Shown in pieces: positions 16,440 to 29,900 of a DNA stretch of 34,917 bases (the stretch's first letter is position 1; the number at the start of each line of letters is the position of its first letter). Location: positions 1-34,917 of the forward strand of contig NZ_NMUO01000032.1 in the NCBI RefSeq assembly GCF_002237365.1. Direction: 5' to 3'. Origin of the DNA: Zobellella denitrificans. GTDB lineage: Bacteria > Pseudomonadota > Gammaproteobacteria > Enterobacterales > Aeromonadaceae. The position numbers and the translations under genes are program-made. Under the pieces are notes generated by a model. The model did not search any database and had not been told where the DNA came from. It saw nothing but the letters and a program-made list of their open reading frames with translations.

Positions 16440-16470
16440 GGCCGGTTCCGCTTATCCGTTGAGATAACCG

Positions 16471-16522
16471 ACTATAGACAGAAACTGTTATCCCACAAAA
16501 TAATAAAAAATGATTTTTTATA
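16471..16522 (-). promoter_or_regulatory. cysG promoter with cys operator motif
   Basis: On the minus strand TTGTGG (complement of 16493-16498), 16 bp, TATAGT (complement of 16471-16476). Directly upstream is a 21-bp motif (16502-16522) with the perfect 9-1-9 palindrome ATAAAAAATGATTTTTTAT. The same motif occurs upstream of cysJ with one difference. Its position abutting the -35 fits an activator such as CysB. Confidence 0.65.
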
Positions 16523-16530
16523 CCTTATGG

Positions 16531-16932
16531 TTATTTTAGAAGGGTGCGCAGCAGATCCTTCCAGGAGATGACTCCCTGCAGCCGATCTTCCGCCACTACC
16601 GGCAGGCAGCTGATCTGGTGCTCCAGCAGCAGGGCGGCGGCGGTATCCAGCCCGGTCTCGGGCGCTATGGTCACCGGATTGCGGCTCATCACCTGATGAG
16701 CCCGCCGCTGCAGGGTATCCCGGTCGCGTTCCAGCTCGGCGTCGGTGGCCAGGTAGGGGCTGAGGGCCCGGTACATGTCGGCATGGGTGATGACGCCGCA
16801 GAGCCGGTCTTCGTCATCCACCACCAGCAGGTGGCGAAAGGGCGCCTGGTCGAAGATGGCGCGTACCATCTCGAGCCGGTCGTCCTGGTGAACGGTGGCG
16901 ATCCGCCGGGTCATGATGTCCTGTACCTGCAT
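16531..16932 (-). CDS. Two-CBS-domain protein at the end of the cysJIH operon
   Basis: 133-residue stand-alone CBS pair: the first domain spans about residues 5-57 (VQDIMTRRIATVHQDD to HADMYRAL), the second about 78-132 (AHQVMSRNPVTIAPE to SWKDLLRTLL). Such modules bind adenine nucleotides (AMP, ATP, S-adenosylmethionine) and regulate partner proteins. It begins 28 bp after the cysH stop with AAAGGAG as Shine-Dalgarno, so it is probably co-transcribed with cysJIH. Because that pathway uses APS and PAPS, an adenylate-sensing role is an attractive guess but unproven. No catalytic domain is attached. Confidence 0.9.
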   Translation of the reverse strand: MQVQDIMTRRIATVHQDDRLEMVRAIFDQAPFRHLLVVDDEDRLCGVITHADMYRALSPYLATDAELERDRDTLQRRAHQVMSRNPVTIAPETGLDTAAALLLEHQISCLPVVAEDRLQGVISWKDLLRTLLK

Positions 16933-16960
16933 GGTGTCTCCTTTGCGTGGAGCCGCAGGC

Positions 16961-17728
16961 TCAGATACCGCTGCCGTCGGCTTCCTGGGTCTCGTGAAGG
17001 CCGCATTCCCGCTTCATGCCAAAGAAACGGGTGTCCGCCTCGCTCATGCCCGGCTCCCACTTGACGGTGGTGTGCACGTCGCCGACCGAGACATAACCCT
17101 GCTCCCACAGCGGATGGTAGGGAAGGTCGAATTCCTTCAGGTAATAATGCACATCTTTGTTGCTCCAGTCGATGATCGGCAGGAACTTGAACAGGCCATT
17201 CTGCAGGCTCAGCACCTGCATGCTTTGCCGGGTGTCGGACTGGCTGCGGCGCAGGCCGGAAAACCAGGTGCCGGCCTTGAGCTCGCGCAGGGCCCGCTGC
17301 ATGGGCTCCACCTTGTTGAGCTGGTTGTAGCGGCTGATGCCTTCCACCCCCTGCTCCCACAGCTTGCCGAAGCGGGCCTCCTGCCAGGCGGCGGAGGTCT
17401 GGGCCCGGTAGATCCTGAGGTTCAGCCGCAGCCGTTCGGTCAGTTCGTCGATAAAGCGATAAGTCTCGGGGAAGAGGTAGCCGGTGTCGGTAAGGATCAC
17501 CGGGGTGTCCGCTTTTTCCCGGGTTACCAGGTGCAGCATCACCGCCGCCTGGATGCCGAAACTGGAGGAGAGCACATGCTCCCCTTCCAGGGTTTCCAAC
17601 GCCCAGCGCACCCGCTCGGGTGCGCTCATGGCCGCCAGCTCCTGATTAAGCGGGGCCAGGGCCTCCGCTTGATCGGCACGGGACAGACTGTTCAGCTCTT
17701 CCAGGCTGGGTAACAGGCTATACGGCAT
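16961..17728 (-). CDS. cysH: Phosphoadenylyl-sulfate reductase (thioredoxin-dependent)
   Basis: Reduces PAPS to sulfite using thioredoxin. The 255-residue protein has the PP-loop region [24 protein letters not shown] and the C-terminal catalytic cysteine C242 in KRECGLH. The paired cysteines that bind a 4Fe-4S cluster in APS reductases are missing ([12 protein letters not shown] in that region), so the substrate should be PAPS, not APS. The ATG at 17726-17728 overlaps the cysI stop by 11 bp, indicating coupled translation in a cysJ-cysI-cysH operon. A CBS-domain gene follows. Confidence 0.97.
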   Translation of the reverse strand: MPYSLLPSLEELNSLSRADQAEALAPLNQELAAMSAPERVRWALETLEGEHVLSSSFGIQAAVMLHLVTREKADTPVILTDTGYLFPETYRFIDELTERLRLNLRIYRAQTSAAWQEARFGKLWEQGVEGISRYNQLNKVEPMQRALRELKAGTWFSGLRRSQSDTRQSMQVLSLQNGLFKFLPIIDWSNKDVHYYLKEFDLPYHPLWEQGYVSVGDVHTTVKWEPGMSEADTRFFGMKRECGLHETQEADGSGI

Positions 17729-19409
17729 AAAAATCCCTCGCGGAGTCCACCACCGGCGCTATGATGCCGGCCCGGATCACAAAGTCACCGAAACCCTCGC
17801 CCGCTTCCCGCTCCTTGGCCCAGCGGCCCACCAGGGCGTCGATGTCCTCGAGGATCTGGCGATCGGTGATGTTTTCCTTGTACATGCGCGGAATGCGGGT
17901 CCCTTCCCGGTTGCCGCCCAAGTGCAGGTTGTAGCGCCCGGGCGCCTTGCCCACCAGGCCGATCTCGGCCAGCATGGCGCGGCCGCAGCCGTTGGGGCAG
18001 CCGGTGACCCGGAAGATGATGCTGTCGTCGGTCACCCCGTGTTTGGCCAGCACGCCCTCGATCTCGGTGACGAACCCGGGCAGGAAACGCTCGGCCTCGG
18101 CCATCGCCAGCGGGCAGGTGGGCAGGGCCACGCAGGCCATGGAGTTCTTGCGCTGCTCGGACAGGGTGTCGTCGATCAGGCCATGGGCCCGGGCCAGCTT
18201 CTCGATCTTGGCCTTGTCCTTCTTGGGCACGCCGGCGATGATCAGGTTCTGGTTAGCGGTCAGGCGGAAGTCGCCCTTGTGTATCTTGGCGATCTCGCGC
18301 AGGCCGGTCTTGAGCGGCTTGCCGGGGAAGTCCAGGATGCGGCCGTTCTCGATAAACAGGGTCAGGTGCTGCTTGCCGTCGATGCCGTCCACCCAGCCGA
18401 AACGGTCGCCGCGGCCGGTGAATTCATAGGGGCGGCTCTCGGCGAACTGGATGCCGGCCCGCTTCTCCACCTCGGCCTTGAACACCTCCACGCCCACCCG
18501 CTCCAGGGTGTACTTGGTCTTGGCGTTCTTGCGCTCGACCCGGTTGCCCATGTCACGCTGGGTGGTGACCACGGCTTCCGCCACCGCCAGGGTGTGGGAC
18601 AACGGGATAAAGCCGAAGTCGGTGGCCTTGCGCGGATAGGTGGCAGTATCGCCGTGGGTCATGGCCAGGCCGCCGCCCACCAGTACGTTGAAGCCCACCA
18701 GTTTGCCATTCTCGGCGATGGCCACGAAGTTCAGATCGTTGGCGTGCACGTCCACGTCGTTCTGGGGCGGGATCACTACCGTGGTCTTGAACTTGCGCGG
18801 CAGGTAGGTGGAACCCAGGATCGGCTCTTGGTCCGGCGTGTCCAGGCGCTCGCCGTCCAGCCAGATCTCCAGGTAGGCCCGGGTCTTGGGCAGCAGGTGC
18901 TCGGAGATCTTTTTGGCCCAGTCGTAGGCTTCCTGGTGCAGCTCGGATTCCACCGGGTTGCTGGTGCACAGCACGTTGCGGTTGACGTCGCCGGCGGTGG
19001 CGATGGAGTCGATGCCGGTGCTGTTCAGGGTCTGGTGCATGTGCTTGATGTCGCGCTTGAGCACCCCGTGGAACTGGAAGGTCTGGCGGGTGGTCAGGCG
19101 GATGCTGCCGTACATGGTGCTTTCTTCCGCGAACTTGTCGATCACCAGCCACTGCTTGGGAGTGATGATGCCGCCGGGCAGGCGGGCGCGCAGCATGACG
19201 TTGTGCAGCGGCTCCAGCTTCTGGGCGGTACGCTCGTTGCGGATGTCGCGGTCATCCTGCTGGTACATGCCGTGGAAGCGGATCAGCATGAAGTTGTCGC
19301 CGTTGAAGCCGCCGGTCAGTTCGTCCTGCAGATCCTGGGTGATGGTGCCGCGCAGAAAATTGCTCTGCCCCTTGAGGCGTTCGTTATCGGACAGTTTTTG
19401 TTCGCTCAT
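17718..19409 (-). CDS. cysI: Sulfite reductase [NADPH] hemoprotein beta-subunit
   Basis: Reduces sulfite to sulfide with six electrons passed from CysJ, using siroheme coupled to a 4Fe-4S cluster. The cluster cysteines are C426 and C432 (CVALPTC) and C471 and C475 (CPNGC). Siroheme-binding arginines and lysines lie in [12 protein letters not shown] and [21 protein letters not shown]. The length is 563 residues from the ATG at 19407-19409 ([13 protein letters not shown]), which aligns with E. coli CysI (570). An ATG four codons earlier (19419-19421) overlaps the cysJ stop and is possible. cysJ ends 1 bp before the chosen start. Confidence 0.97.
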   Translation of the reverse strand: MSEQKLSDNERLKGQSNFLRGTITQDLQDELTGGFNGDNFMLIRFHGMYQQDDRDIRNERTAQKLEPLHNVMLRARLPGGIITPKQWLVIDKFAEESTMYGSIRLTTRQTFQFHGVLKRDIKHMHQTLNSTGIDSIATAGDVNRNVLCTSNPVESELHQEAYDWAKKISEHLLPKTRAYLEIWLDGERLDTPDQEPILGSTYLPRKFKTTVVIPPQNDVDVHANDLNFVAIAENGKLVGFNVLVGGGLAMTHGDTATYPRKATDFGFIPLSHTLAVAEAVVTTQRDMGNRVERKNAKTKYTLERVGVEVFKAEVEKRAGIQFAESRPYEFTGRGDRFGWVDGIDGKQHLTLFIENGRILDFPGKPLKTGLREIAKIHKGDFRLTANQNLIIAGVPKKDKAKIEKLARAHGLIDDTLSEQRKNSMACVALPTCPLAMAEAERFLPGFVTEIEGVLAKHGVTDDSIIFRVTGCPNGCGRAMLAEIGLVGKAPGRYNLHLGGNREGTRIPRMYKENITDRQILEDIDALVGRWAKEREAGEGFGDFVIRAGIIAPVVDSARDFYAV

Positions 19410-19410
19410 C

Positions 19411-21213
19411 TTAGTAAACATCCCTTTGGTAACGCTTGGCGCTGCGCAGCGCATCGACATATTCTTCGGCCTGTTCACGGCTCTTGTTGCCGTGCTCGGC
19501 CACCAGCTCGATCAGGGCCTCGTGCACGTCCTTGGCCATCTTGTTGGCGTCGCCGCACACGTAGAAATGGGCGCCCTGCTCCAGCCAGGCATAGACCTCG
19601 GCCCCCTGCTGCCTGAGCTTGTGCTGTACATAGACCTTGTCGGCCTGATCCCGGCTGAACGCCAGGGAGATCCGGCTCAGCAGGCCGGACTTGACGTAAC
19701 GCTGCCACTCGAGCTGGTAGAGGAAGTCCTGGGTGAAGTGGGGGTTGCCGAAGAACAGCCAGTTCTTGCCCTCGGCATCCCGCGCTTCCCGCTCCTGCAT
19801 AAAGGCGCGGAAGGGGGCGATGCCGGTGCCCGGCCCCACCATGATCACCGGGGTGCTGTCATCGGCGGGCAGGCGGAAGTTGTCGTTGTGCTCCACGAAC
19901 ACCCGCACCTGGCCGCCCTCGGCCAGCCGGTCGGCCAGGAAGGAGGAGGCACCGCCGGCGCGGGGCTCGCCCTTGTTGTCGTAGCGCACCACACCCACGG
20001 TCAGGTGCACTTCTTCCTCCACCTCGGCCTGGGCGGAGGCGATGGAGTAAAGCCTTGGCGTCAGCCGGCGCAGGGCGCCCTGCAGTTGCTCGGCGGTGAG
20101 CCTGGTCTTCTTCTCCCGGACGATGTCCAGGATCTGGTGGCTGGCGCAGTATTCGCGCAGGGCGGCCTTGTCCTGTGCCAGCTTTTGCAGCTTCTTGGCG
20201 CCGGACAGTTCGGCATAGGCCTGCACGAAGCCGGCATAGCCCTGGGTCAGCTCGTAGTGGTGGATCAGCGCCTCGCGGATGGAGAGCAGTTCGTCGTCCA
20301 CCTTGACCTTGGCGTCGGCGGCCACGCCCACCTGGGCCAGCAGGGCATCCACCAGGGCCTCGTCATTGCTGAACCAGACCCCTAGGGCATCACCGGGCTG
20401 ATAGGTCAGGCCGGAGCCCTCCAGGGAGATCTCGATATGACGGATATCCTTGTCGGAGTCCCGGCCGGTGATCTTCTGGTTGGTGACCAGTTCGGCGGCG
20501 AAGGGGTGCTTCTTGCTGTAGAGGCTGGCGGCCCCCTGGGTCAGGCTGACCACCGGCGCGGCATGGTTGGCCGCCTCCACTTGCAGGGCGTCCTTCAGCA
20601 GGCCCAGGGCCGACTTGCTCCAGCCCTCGGCGGCGCCTTCATAGTCCACGTCGCAGTCGATGCGCTCCAGCAGGCGGGTGGCGCCGGCCTTGGCCAGGTA
20701 GTCGTCGAAGTCCTTGCCGGTCTGGCAGAAGAATTCGTAGGAGGAGTCGCCCAGGGCCAGTACGCCGTAGTGCAGGCCTTCGAGCTTGCCCACCTTGCCG
20801 CCCTTGAGCTGCTTGTGGAACTCGATGGCGTCATCGGGCGGCTCGCCCTCGCCGTTGGTGCTGGTGACGATCAGCACATGGGTCTCTTTCTTGAGCTGCT
20901 TGACCTTGTAGTCGGCCACGTTGAACAGCTCCGCCGCGACCCCGGCGGCGTCGGCCTGGGCCTTGAGCGCTTCGGCCACGCCCTTGGCGTTGCCGGTCTG
21001 GGAGGCATAGAGGATGGTCACCTTGCCGGCCGGCTGGGCCGCCGCCGCGGGGACCGCCACCGGCAGGCCCTGGGCCTGCTGGCTGATACCGTAGAAATAA
21101 CCGCTGACCCAGGCCAGCTGGGTGGCACTCAGCTCGGCAGCCACCTGAGTGAGCTTATGGACTTGTTGTTCATTGAGCGGGCTGGCTGCCGCCGCGAGTT
21201 CCTTTAAAAGCAT
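19411..21213 (-). CDS. cysJ: Sulfite reductase [NADPH] flavoprotein alpha-subunit
   Basis: Takes electrons from NADPH through FAD and FMN to CysI. The 600 residues match E. coli (599). The FMN-binding flavodoxin domain begins around SQTGNA (71-76), with STNGEGEPP and [17 protein letters not shown]. The FAD site RLYS is at 387-390, and the NADPH-binding [12 protein letters not shown] starts at 460. The C-terminus ends RYQRDVY as is usual. The ATG at 21211-21213 (MLLKEL) has GGAAG 8 bases upstream and fits the family; a GTG five codons earlier is less likely. It leads the cysJIH operon, with the cys operator motif 64 bp upstream. Confidence 0.97.
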   Translation of the reverse strand: MLLKELAAAASPLNEQQVHKLTQVAAELSATQLAWVSGYFYGISQQAQGLPVAVPAAAAQPAGKVTILYASQTGNAKGVAEALKAQADAAGVAAELFNVADYKVKQLKKETHVLIVTSTNGEGEPPDDAIEFHKQLKGGKVGKLEGLHYGVLALGDSSYEFFCQTGKDFDDYLAKAGATRLLERIDCDVDYEGAAEGWSKSALGLLKDALQVEAANHAAPVVSLTQGAASLYSKKHPFAAELVTNQKITGRDSDKDIRHIEISLEGSGLTYQPGDALGVWFSNDEALVDALLAQVGVAADAKVKVDDELLSIREALIHHYELTQGYAGFVQAYAELSGAKKLQKLAQDKAALREYCASHQILDIVREKKTRLTAEQLQGALRRLTPRLYSIASAQAEVEEEVHLTVGVVRYDNKGEPRAGGASSFLADRLAEGGQVRVFVEHNDNFRLPADDSTPVIMVGPGTGIAPFRAFMQEREARDAEGKNWLFFGNPHFTQDFLYQLEWQRYVKSGLLSRISLAFSRDQADKVYVQHKLRQQGAEVYAWLEQGAHFYVCGDANKMAKDVHEALIELVAEHGNKSREQAEEYVDALRSAKRYQRDVY

Positions 21214-21277
21214 GACATTGACTTCCACTTTTCCAGATAAGGGATAGCTTATGCCAGGTCAACGAACAACAATAAAG

Positions 21278-21298
21278 AATAAAAGATGATTTTTTATA
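21278..21298 (-). promoter_or_regulatory. cys operator motif upstream of cysJ
   Basis: A 21-bp sequence identical at 20 of 21 positions to the one at 16502-16522 upstream of cysG. Its palindrome here is ATAAAAGATGATTTTTTAT with one mismatch. It lies 64 bp before the cysJ start, against 62 bp for cysG. A shared regulator, most likely CysB, is inferred. Confidence 0.65.
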
Positions 21299-21339
21299 TC
21301 ATCGGGTAATAACAAGCCCTGGCTTGCCGGCTCGCCCCC

Positions 21340-21798
21340 TTAATGGTGCTGGCCATGTCCATGAGCCGCCTGGGATTGGGTGCGGATATCCTTCACCGGC
21401 AGGGTCAACTGTTCGGTGTCACCATTGTCCCAGCGCAACTCCAGGCTGACCTCATCCCCCGCCGCCAAGGGCTGTTTCACGCCCAGCAGCATGATGTGCA
21501 GGCCGCCCGGTTGCAGGCTGACCCTTTCACCGGCCGGCACCGCTATCCGCTCCACTTCCCGCATCCGCATCACCCCTTCCTGCTCCAGTACGGTATGCAG
21601 TTCCACCTTCTCCGCCTGGGGCGAGGTCGCGCTCACCAGCGCCAGATCCCGGTCGCCGTTATTTTCCAGCTGCATAAAGGCGGCGGTATTGGGTCCCATC
21701 GGCGGGGTCGCCCTTACATAGCCCTCGCTGACGGCCACCTGAGCCCAACTGGCGCCACTTAACAAAACCAGGCCGAAGAGGTATCCGACTTTTTTCAT
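21340..21798 (-). CDS. Periplasmic PCu(A)C copper chaperone (DUF461 family)
   Basis: Small periplasmic copper(I)-binding protein of the type that delivers copper to the CuA site of cytochrome c oxidase. The 152 residues start with a signal peptide (MKKVGYLFGLVLLSGASWA, cut before Q20). The copper ligands of the family are at H68, M77 and/or M79, H101 and M103 (GLHIMLLG). The C-terminus is histidine-rich (HGHGQHH), which may bind more metal. No Sco-like partner lies next to it here. The start at 21796-21798 is fixed by the signal peptide; the frame runs on upstream antisense to the crotonase gene but that part is not protein-like. A CueR-like dyad lies upstream. Confidence 0.93.
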   Translation of the reverse strand: MKKVGYLFGLVLLSGASWAQVAVSEGYVRATPPMGPNTAAFMQLENNGDRDLALVSATSPQAEKVELHTVLEQEGVMRMREVERIAVPAGERVSLQPGGLHIMLLGVKQPLAAGDEVSLELRWDNGDTEQLTLPVKDIRTQSQAAHGHGQHH

Positions 21799-21831
21799 CT
21801 GTGATTTCCTTGTGCTACGAAGAGAACAAAG

Positions 21832-21850
21832 CTTACCCCAAGGGGGAAGG
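21832..21850 (-). promoter_or_regulatory. CueR-like dyad upstream of the copper chaperone gene
   Basis: On the minus strand CCTTCC-N7-GGTAAG, compared with the CueR operator pattern CCTTCC-N7-GGAAGG. CTGGCC at the place of the -35 and a 19-bp spacer fit MerR-type promoters, but the -10 is poor. It lies 34 bp from the gene start. Confidence 0.35.
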
Positions 21851-21882
21851 CCAGACCATGATGTAACACATAAGGAGCCGCG

Positions 21883-22635
21883 ATGAACACAGAGCACAGG
21901 CAGGACGGCGACGGTGTCCGCCATATCCGCCTCAACCGCCCGGAAAAGCGCAATGCCCTGGATCTGGGCAGCTACCGGTGGCTCAGGGAACAGTTGCGGA
22001 GCGCCATCGAAGACCCCGGAGTCAGGAGCATCGCCTTCTCTGCCGAAGGCAGCGACTTCTGTGCCGGCAACGATCTGGCCGACTTTCTCGCCGGTCCCGA
22101 ACTCGGCCCCGGGCACCCCATCATCGAGCTGCTGCACGCTCTGGCGGACTGCCCCAAGCCGCTGCTGGCCGGGGTGCAGGGCAACGCGGTCGGCATCGGC
22201 GCCACCCTGCTGCTGCACATGGATCTGGTGCTGCTGGCCGAGGACGCCCGGCTCAGCTTTCCCTTTGTCGATCTGGGGCTGGTACCGGAGTTCGCCTCCA
22301 GCCTGCTGCTGCCCCGACGCCTCGGCCATGTGCGCGCCTGCCAGTTGCTGCTGCTGGGCGACAGCCTGGATGCCGCGACCGCCCGGGACTGGGGCCTGGC
22401 CAACCAGTTGGTGGCAACCACCGAGCTGCCGGCACGGCTGGAAGAGACGGCGCGCCGGCTGGCGGCCAAGCCCACCCGGGCCTTGCTGGCCAGCAAGGCC
22501 CTGCTCAAGGCCCCGGAACAGGCGCTGCTGCACCGGACCATCGACCAGGAAATCGAGGTGTTCCGCCAGGCCCTGGCCGGCGACGAGGCCCGGGGCCGCA
22601 TCGCCGCCCTGCTGGCACGGATAGGCGGGCGCTGA
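21883..22635 (+). CDS. Enoyl-CoA hydratase/isomerase family protein
   Basis: 250-residue crotonase-fold protein acting on an acyl-CoA thioester. The oxyanion-hole segments are present: CAGNDLADF near residue 60 and GNAVGIGATLLLHMDLV near 100. In the active-site stretch SFPFVDLGLVPEFASSLLLPR the glutamate of VPE is kept, while the first catalytic glutamate of true hydratases is replaced. That single-glutamate pattern is typical of enoyl-CoA isomerases, so an isomerase activity is at least as likely as hydration. The ATG has AAGGAG at 6 bases. The gene is divergent from the copper chaperone with 84 bp between starts and is not in an evident fatty-acid operon. Confidence 0.88.
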   Translation: MNTEHRQDGDGVRHIRLNRPEKRNALDLGSYRWLREQLRSAIEDPGVRSIAFSAEGSDFCAGNDLADFLAGPELGPGHPIIELLHALADCPKPLLAGVQGNAVGIGATLLLHMDLVLLAEDARLSFPFVDLGLVPEFASSLLLPRRLGHVRACQLLLLGDSLDAATARDWGLANQLVATTELPARLEETARRLAAKPTRALLASKALLKAPEQALLHRTIDQEIEVFRQALAGDEARGRIAALLARIGGR

Positions 22636-22646
22636 ACGGCGGACAT

Positions 22647-22674
22647 AAAAAAGGGCCCCCTTGCAGGAGCCCTT
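22647..22674 (-). terminator. Rho-independent terminator of rpoC
   Basis: On the minus strand AAGGGC (22669-22674) pairs with GCCCTT (22651-22656), with further CC/GG pairs inside, and ends in TTTTTT. It lies 25 bp past the rpoC stop and also ends the convergent crotonase gene. Confidence 0.85.
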
Positions 22675-22698
22675 GTCTTATCAGCGAGTCGAGATAAC

Positions 22699-26910
<4,212 letters not shown>

Positions 26911-26938
26911 GTTAGTCTCCTGTGAGGAGTTCTACCTG

Positions 26939-26974
26939 GGCGCTCCCCTCTTCCCAAAGGAAAAAGGGGGCGCC
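26939..26974 (-). other. Intercistronic hairpin between rpoB and rpoC
   Basis: On the minus strand GGCGCCCCCT (26965-26974) pairs with AGGGGAGCGCC (26939-26949) with one bulged base, and inner CC/GG bases can extend it. It lies about 26 bp past the rpoB stop and about 30 bp before the rpoC start. No T tract follows, so it is more likely a processing or stability element than a terminator. Confidence 0.55.
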
Positions 26975-26999
26975 GTTATTTCCGAGGCAGTCGCTCGCC

Positions 27000-29900
27000 T
27001 TAATTCTCTTCCAGCTCGATGTTGATACCGAGGGAGCGGATTTCCTTCAACAGTACGTTGAAGGACTCGGGCATGCCCGGCTCCATGCGGTGATCGCCGT
27101 CCACGATGTTCTTGTACATCTTGGTCCGGCCGTTTACATCGTCCGACTTGACGGTCAGCATTTCCTGCAGGGTGTAGGCGGCGCCGTAAGCTTCCAGCGC
27201 CCACACTTCCATCTCCCCGAAACGCTGGCCGCCGAACTGGGCCTTACCGCCCAGCGGCTGCTGGGTGACCAGGCTGTAGGAGCCGGTAGAACGGGCGTGC
27301 ATCTTGTCGTCCACCAGGTGGTTCAACTTCAGCATGTACATGTAGCCCACGGTGACCGGACGCTCGAAGGCATTGCCGGTACGGCCGTCGTACAGGGTGA
27401 TCTGGCCGGATTCCGGCAGATCCGCCAGCGTCAGCAGGCGCTTGATCTCGTGCTCGCGCGCACCGTCGAAGGCCGGGGTGGCGATCGGCATGCCTTTGCG
27501 CAGGTTCTCGGCCAGCACCCGAACCTCGTCGTCGGAGAAGGTGGACAGATCCACTTTCTGCCGTACGCCGTCACCCAGATTGTAGACTTCCTGGATGAAG
27601 TCGCGCAGACGGGCCACTTCCTGCTGCTCCTTGATCATGCGATCGATCTTCTCGCCGATGCCCTTGGCCGCCAGACCGAGGTGGGTTTCGAGGATCTGAC
27701 CGATGTTCATCCGCGAGGGTACGCCCAGCGGGTTGAGCACGATGTCGACGGGGGTGCCGTGTTCGTCGTGGGGCATGTCTTCGATCGGCACTATGGTGGA
27801 GATAACACCCTTGTTACCGTGACGGCCGGCCATCTTGTCGCCGGGCTGGATACGACGCTTCACCGCCAGGTAGACCTTGACGATCTTGAGCACGCCCGGG
27901 GCCAGATCGTCGCCCTGGGTGATCTTGCGGCGCTTGTTTTCGAACTTCTTGTCGAAGTCGGCCTTCAGCTCGGCATACTGCTCGGCGATCTGCTCCAGCT
28001 CGATCTGCTTGCCTTCGTCGTCCACCGCCTGCTCCAGCAGCTTGGCACGGGCAATCTTGTCGACCTTGTCGGCGCTCAGACCGGCGGCGATCAGCACGGA
28101 GCGGGCGCGGGCGAAGATGCCTTCTTCGAGGATGCTGAACTCTTCGGTCAGGTCCTTCTTGGCCTGCTTGAGCTGCATCTGCTCGATGTCCTGGGCACGC
28201 TTGTCCTTCTCCACGCCGTCACGGGTGAAGACCTGCACGTCGATGACGGTACCGTACACGGAGTTGGGCACCCGCAGGGAAGAGTCCTTCACGTCGGAGG
28301 CCTTTTCGCCGAAGATGGCGCGCAGCAGCTTCTCTTCCGGGGTCAGCTGGCTCTCACCTTTGGGGGTGACCTTGCCGACCAGGATATCGCCGGGTTTCAC
28401 TTCGGCGCCCACGTAGACGATGCCGGACTCGTCCAGCTTGCTCAGGGCGGCCTCACCCACGTTGGGAATGTCGGCGGTGATCTCTTCCGGACCCAGCTTG
28501 GTGTCACGGGAGATACAGGACAGTTCCTGGATGTGGATGGTGGTCAGGCGATCTTCCTGTACCAGCCGCTCGCTCAGCAGGATGGAATCTTCGAAGTTGT
28601 AGCCGTTCCAGGGCATGAAGGCCACGCGCAGGTTCTGGCCCAGGGCCAGTTCACCCAGGTCGGTGGAGGGGCCGTCGGCCAGCACGTCGCCACCCAGCAC
28701 CAGTTCGCCCGGCATCACGCAGGGACGCTGGTTGATGCAGGTGTTCTGGTTGGAACGGGTGTACTTGGTCAGGTTGTAGATGTCGATACCGGCTTCGCCC
28801 GGCAGCATCTCTTCCTCGTTGACCTTGACCACGATGCGGGAAGCGTCGACGTAATCGACCACGCCACCGCGCTTGGCGACCACGGTCACACCGGAGTCCA
28901 CCGCCACGGCACGCTCGATACCGGTACCTACCAGCGGCTTGTCCGCCTTCAGGGTCGGCACCGCCTGACGTTGCATGTTCGAGCCCATCAGTGCCCGGTT
29001 GGCGTCATCGTGCTCGAGGAAGGGGATCAGCGAGGCCGCGACCGAGACGATCTGCTGCGGGCTCACGTCCATGTACTGGACCTGATCGGCATTCATGTAG
29101 GTGGCTTCACCCTTGTGACGGCTGGGCACCAGCTCGTCCAGCAGGCGGCCGTTTTCGTCGGTGGCGGCGTTGGCCTGGGCGATGACGAAGTGGCCCTCCT
29201 CGATGGCGGACAGGTAATCCACCTCGTCGGTGATCTGGCCGTCCACCACCCGGCGGTACGGGGTCTCGAGGAAACCGTACTCGTTGGTGCGGGAATAGCA
29301 GGCCAGGGAGTTGATCAGACCGATGTTCGGACCTTCAGGGGTCTCGATGGGGCACAGGCGGCCGTAGTGGGTCGGGTGCACGTCGCGCACTTCGAAGCCG
29401 GCGCGCTCACGGGTCAGGCCGCCCGGGCCCAGGGCCGAGATACGGCGCTTGTGGGTCACTTCCGACAGCGGGTTGTTCTGGTCCATGAACTGGGACAGCT
29501 GGCTGGAACCGAAGAACTCCTTCACCGCGGCGGAAATCGGCTTGGCGTTGATCAGATCCTGGGGCATCAGGGTGTCCAGATCGCCCAGGGACAGGCGCTC
29601 CTTCACCGCGCGCTCGACGCGAACCAGGCCCACGCGGAACTGGTTTTCGGCCATTTCGCCGACGGAGCGGATCCGGCGGTTACCCAGGTGATCGATATCG
29701 TCCACCTCGTCGTTACCGTTACGGATGTCGATCAACTGCTTCATCACGTCGACGATGTCGGACTTGGTCAGGGTACCCGGACCATTGAGTTCTTCCCGGC
29801 CCAGGCGGCGGTTGAACTTCATCCGGCCCACGGTGGACAGATCGTAGCGATCTTCGGAGAAGAACAGGTTTTCGAACAGGGTTTCGGCCGCTTCGCGGGT

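Noticed and set aside
17922-19616. Open frame of about 564 codons on the plus strand opposite cysI and cysJ
   Set aside because: Antisense shadow with no recognisable domain; cysI is certain.
21300-21325. Possible terminator CAAGCC/GGCTTG between the copper chaperone gene and cysJ
   Set aside because: The loop would be too small for the full stem and the T tract is poor on the relevant strand.
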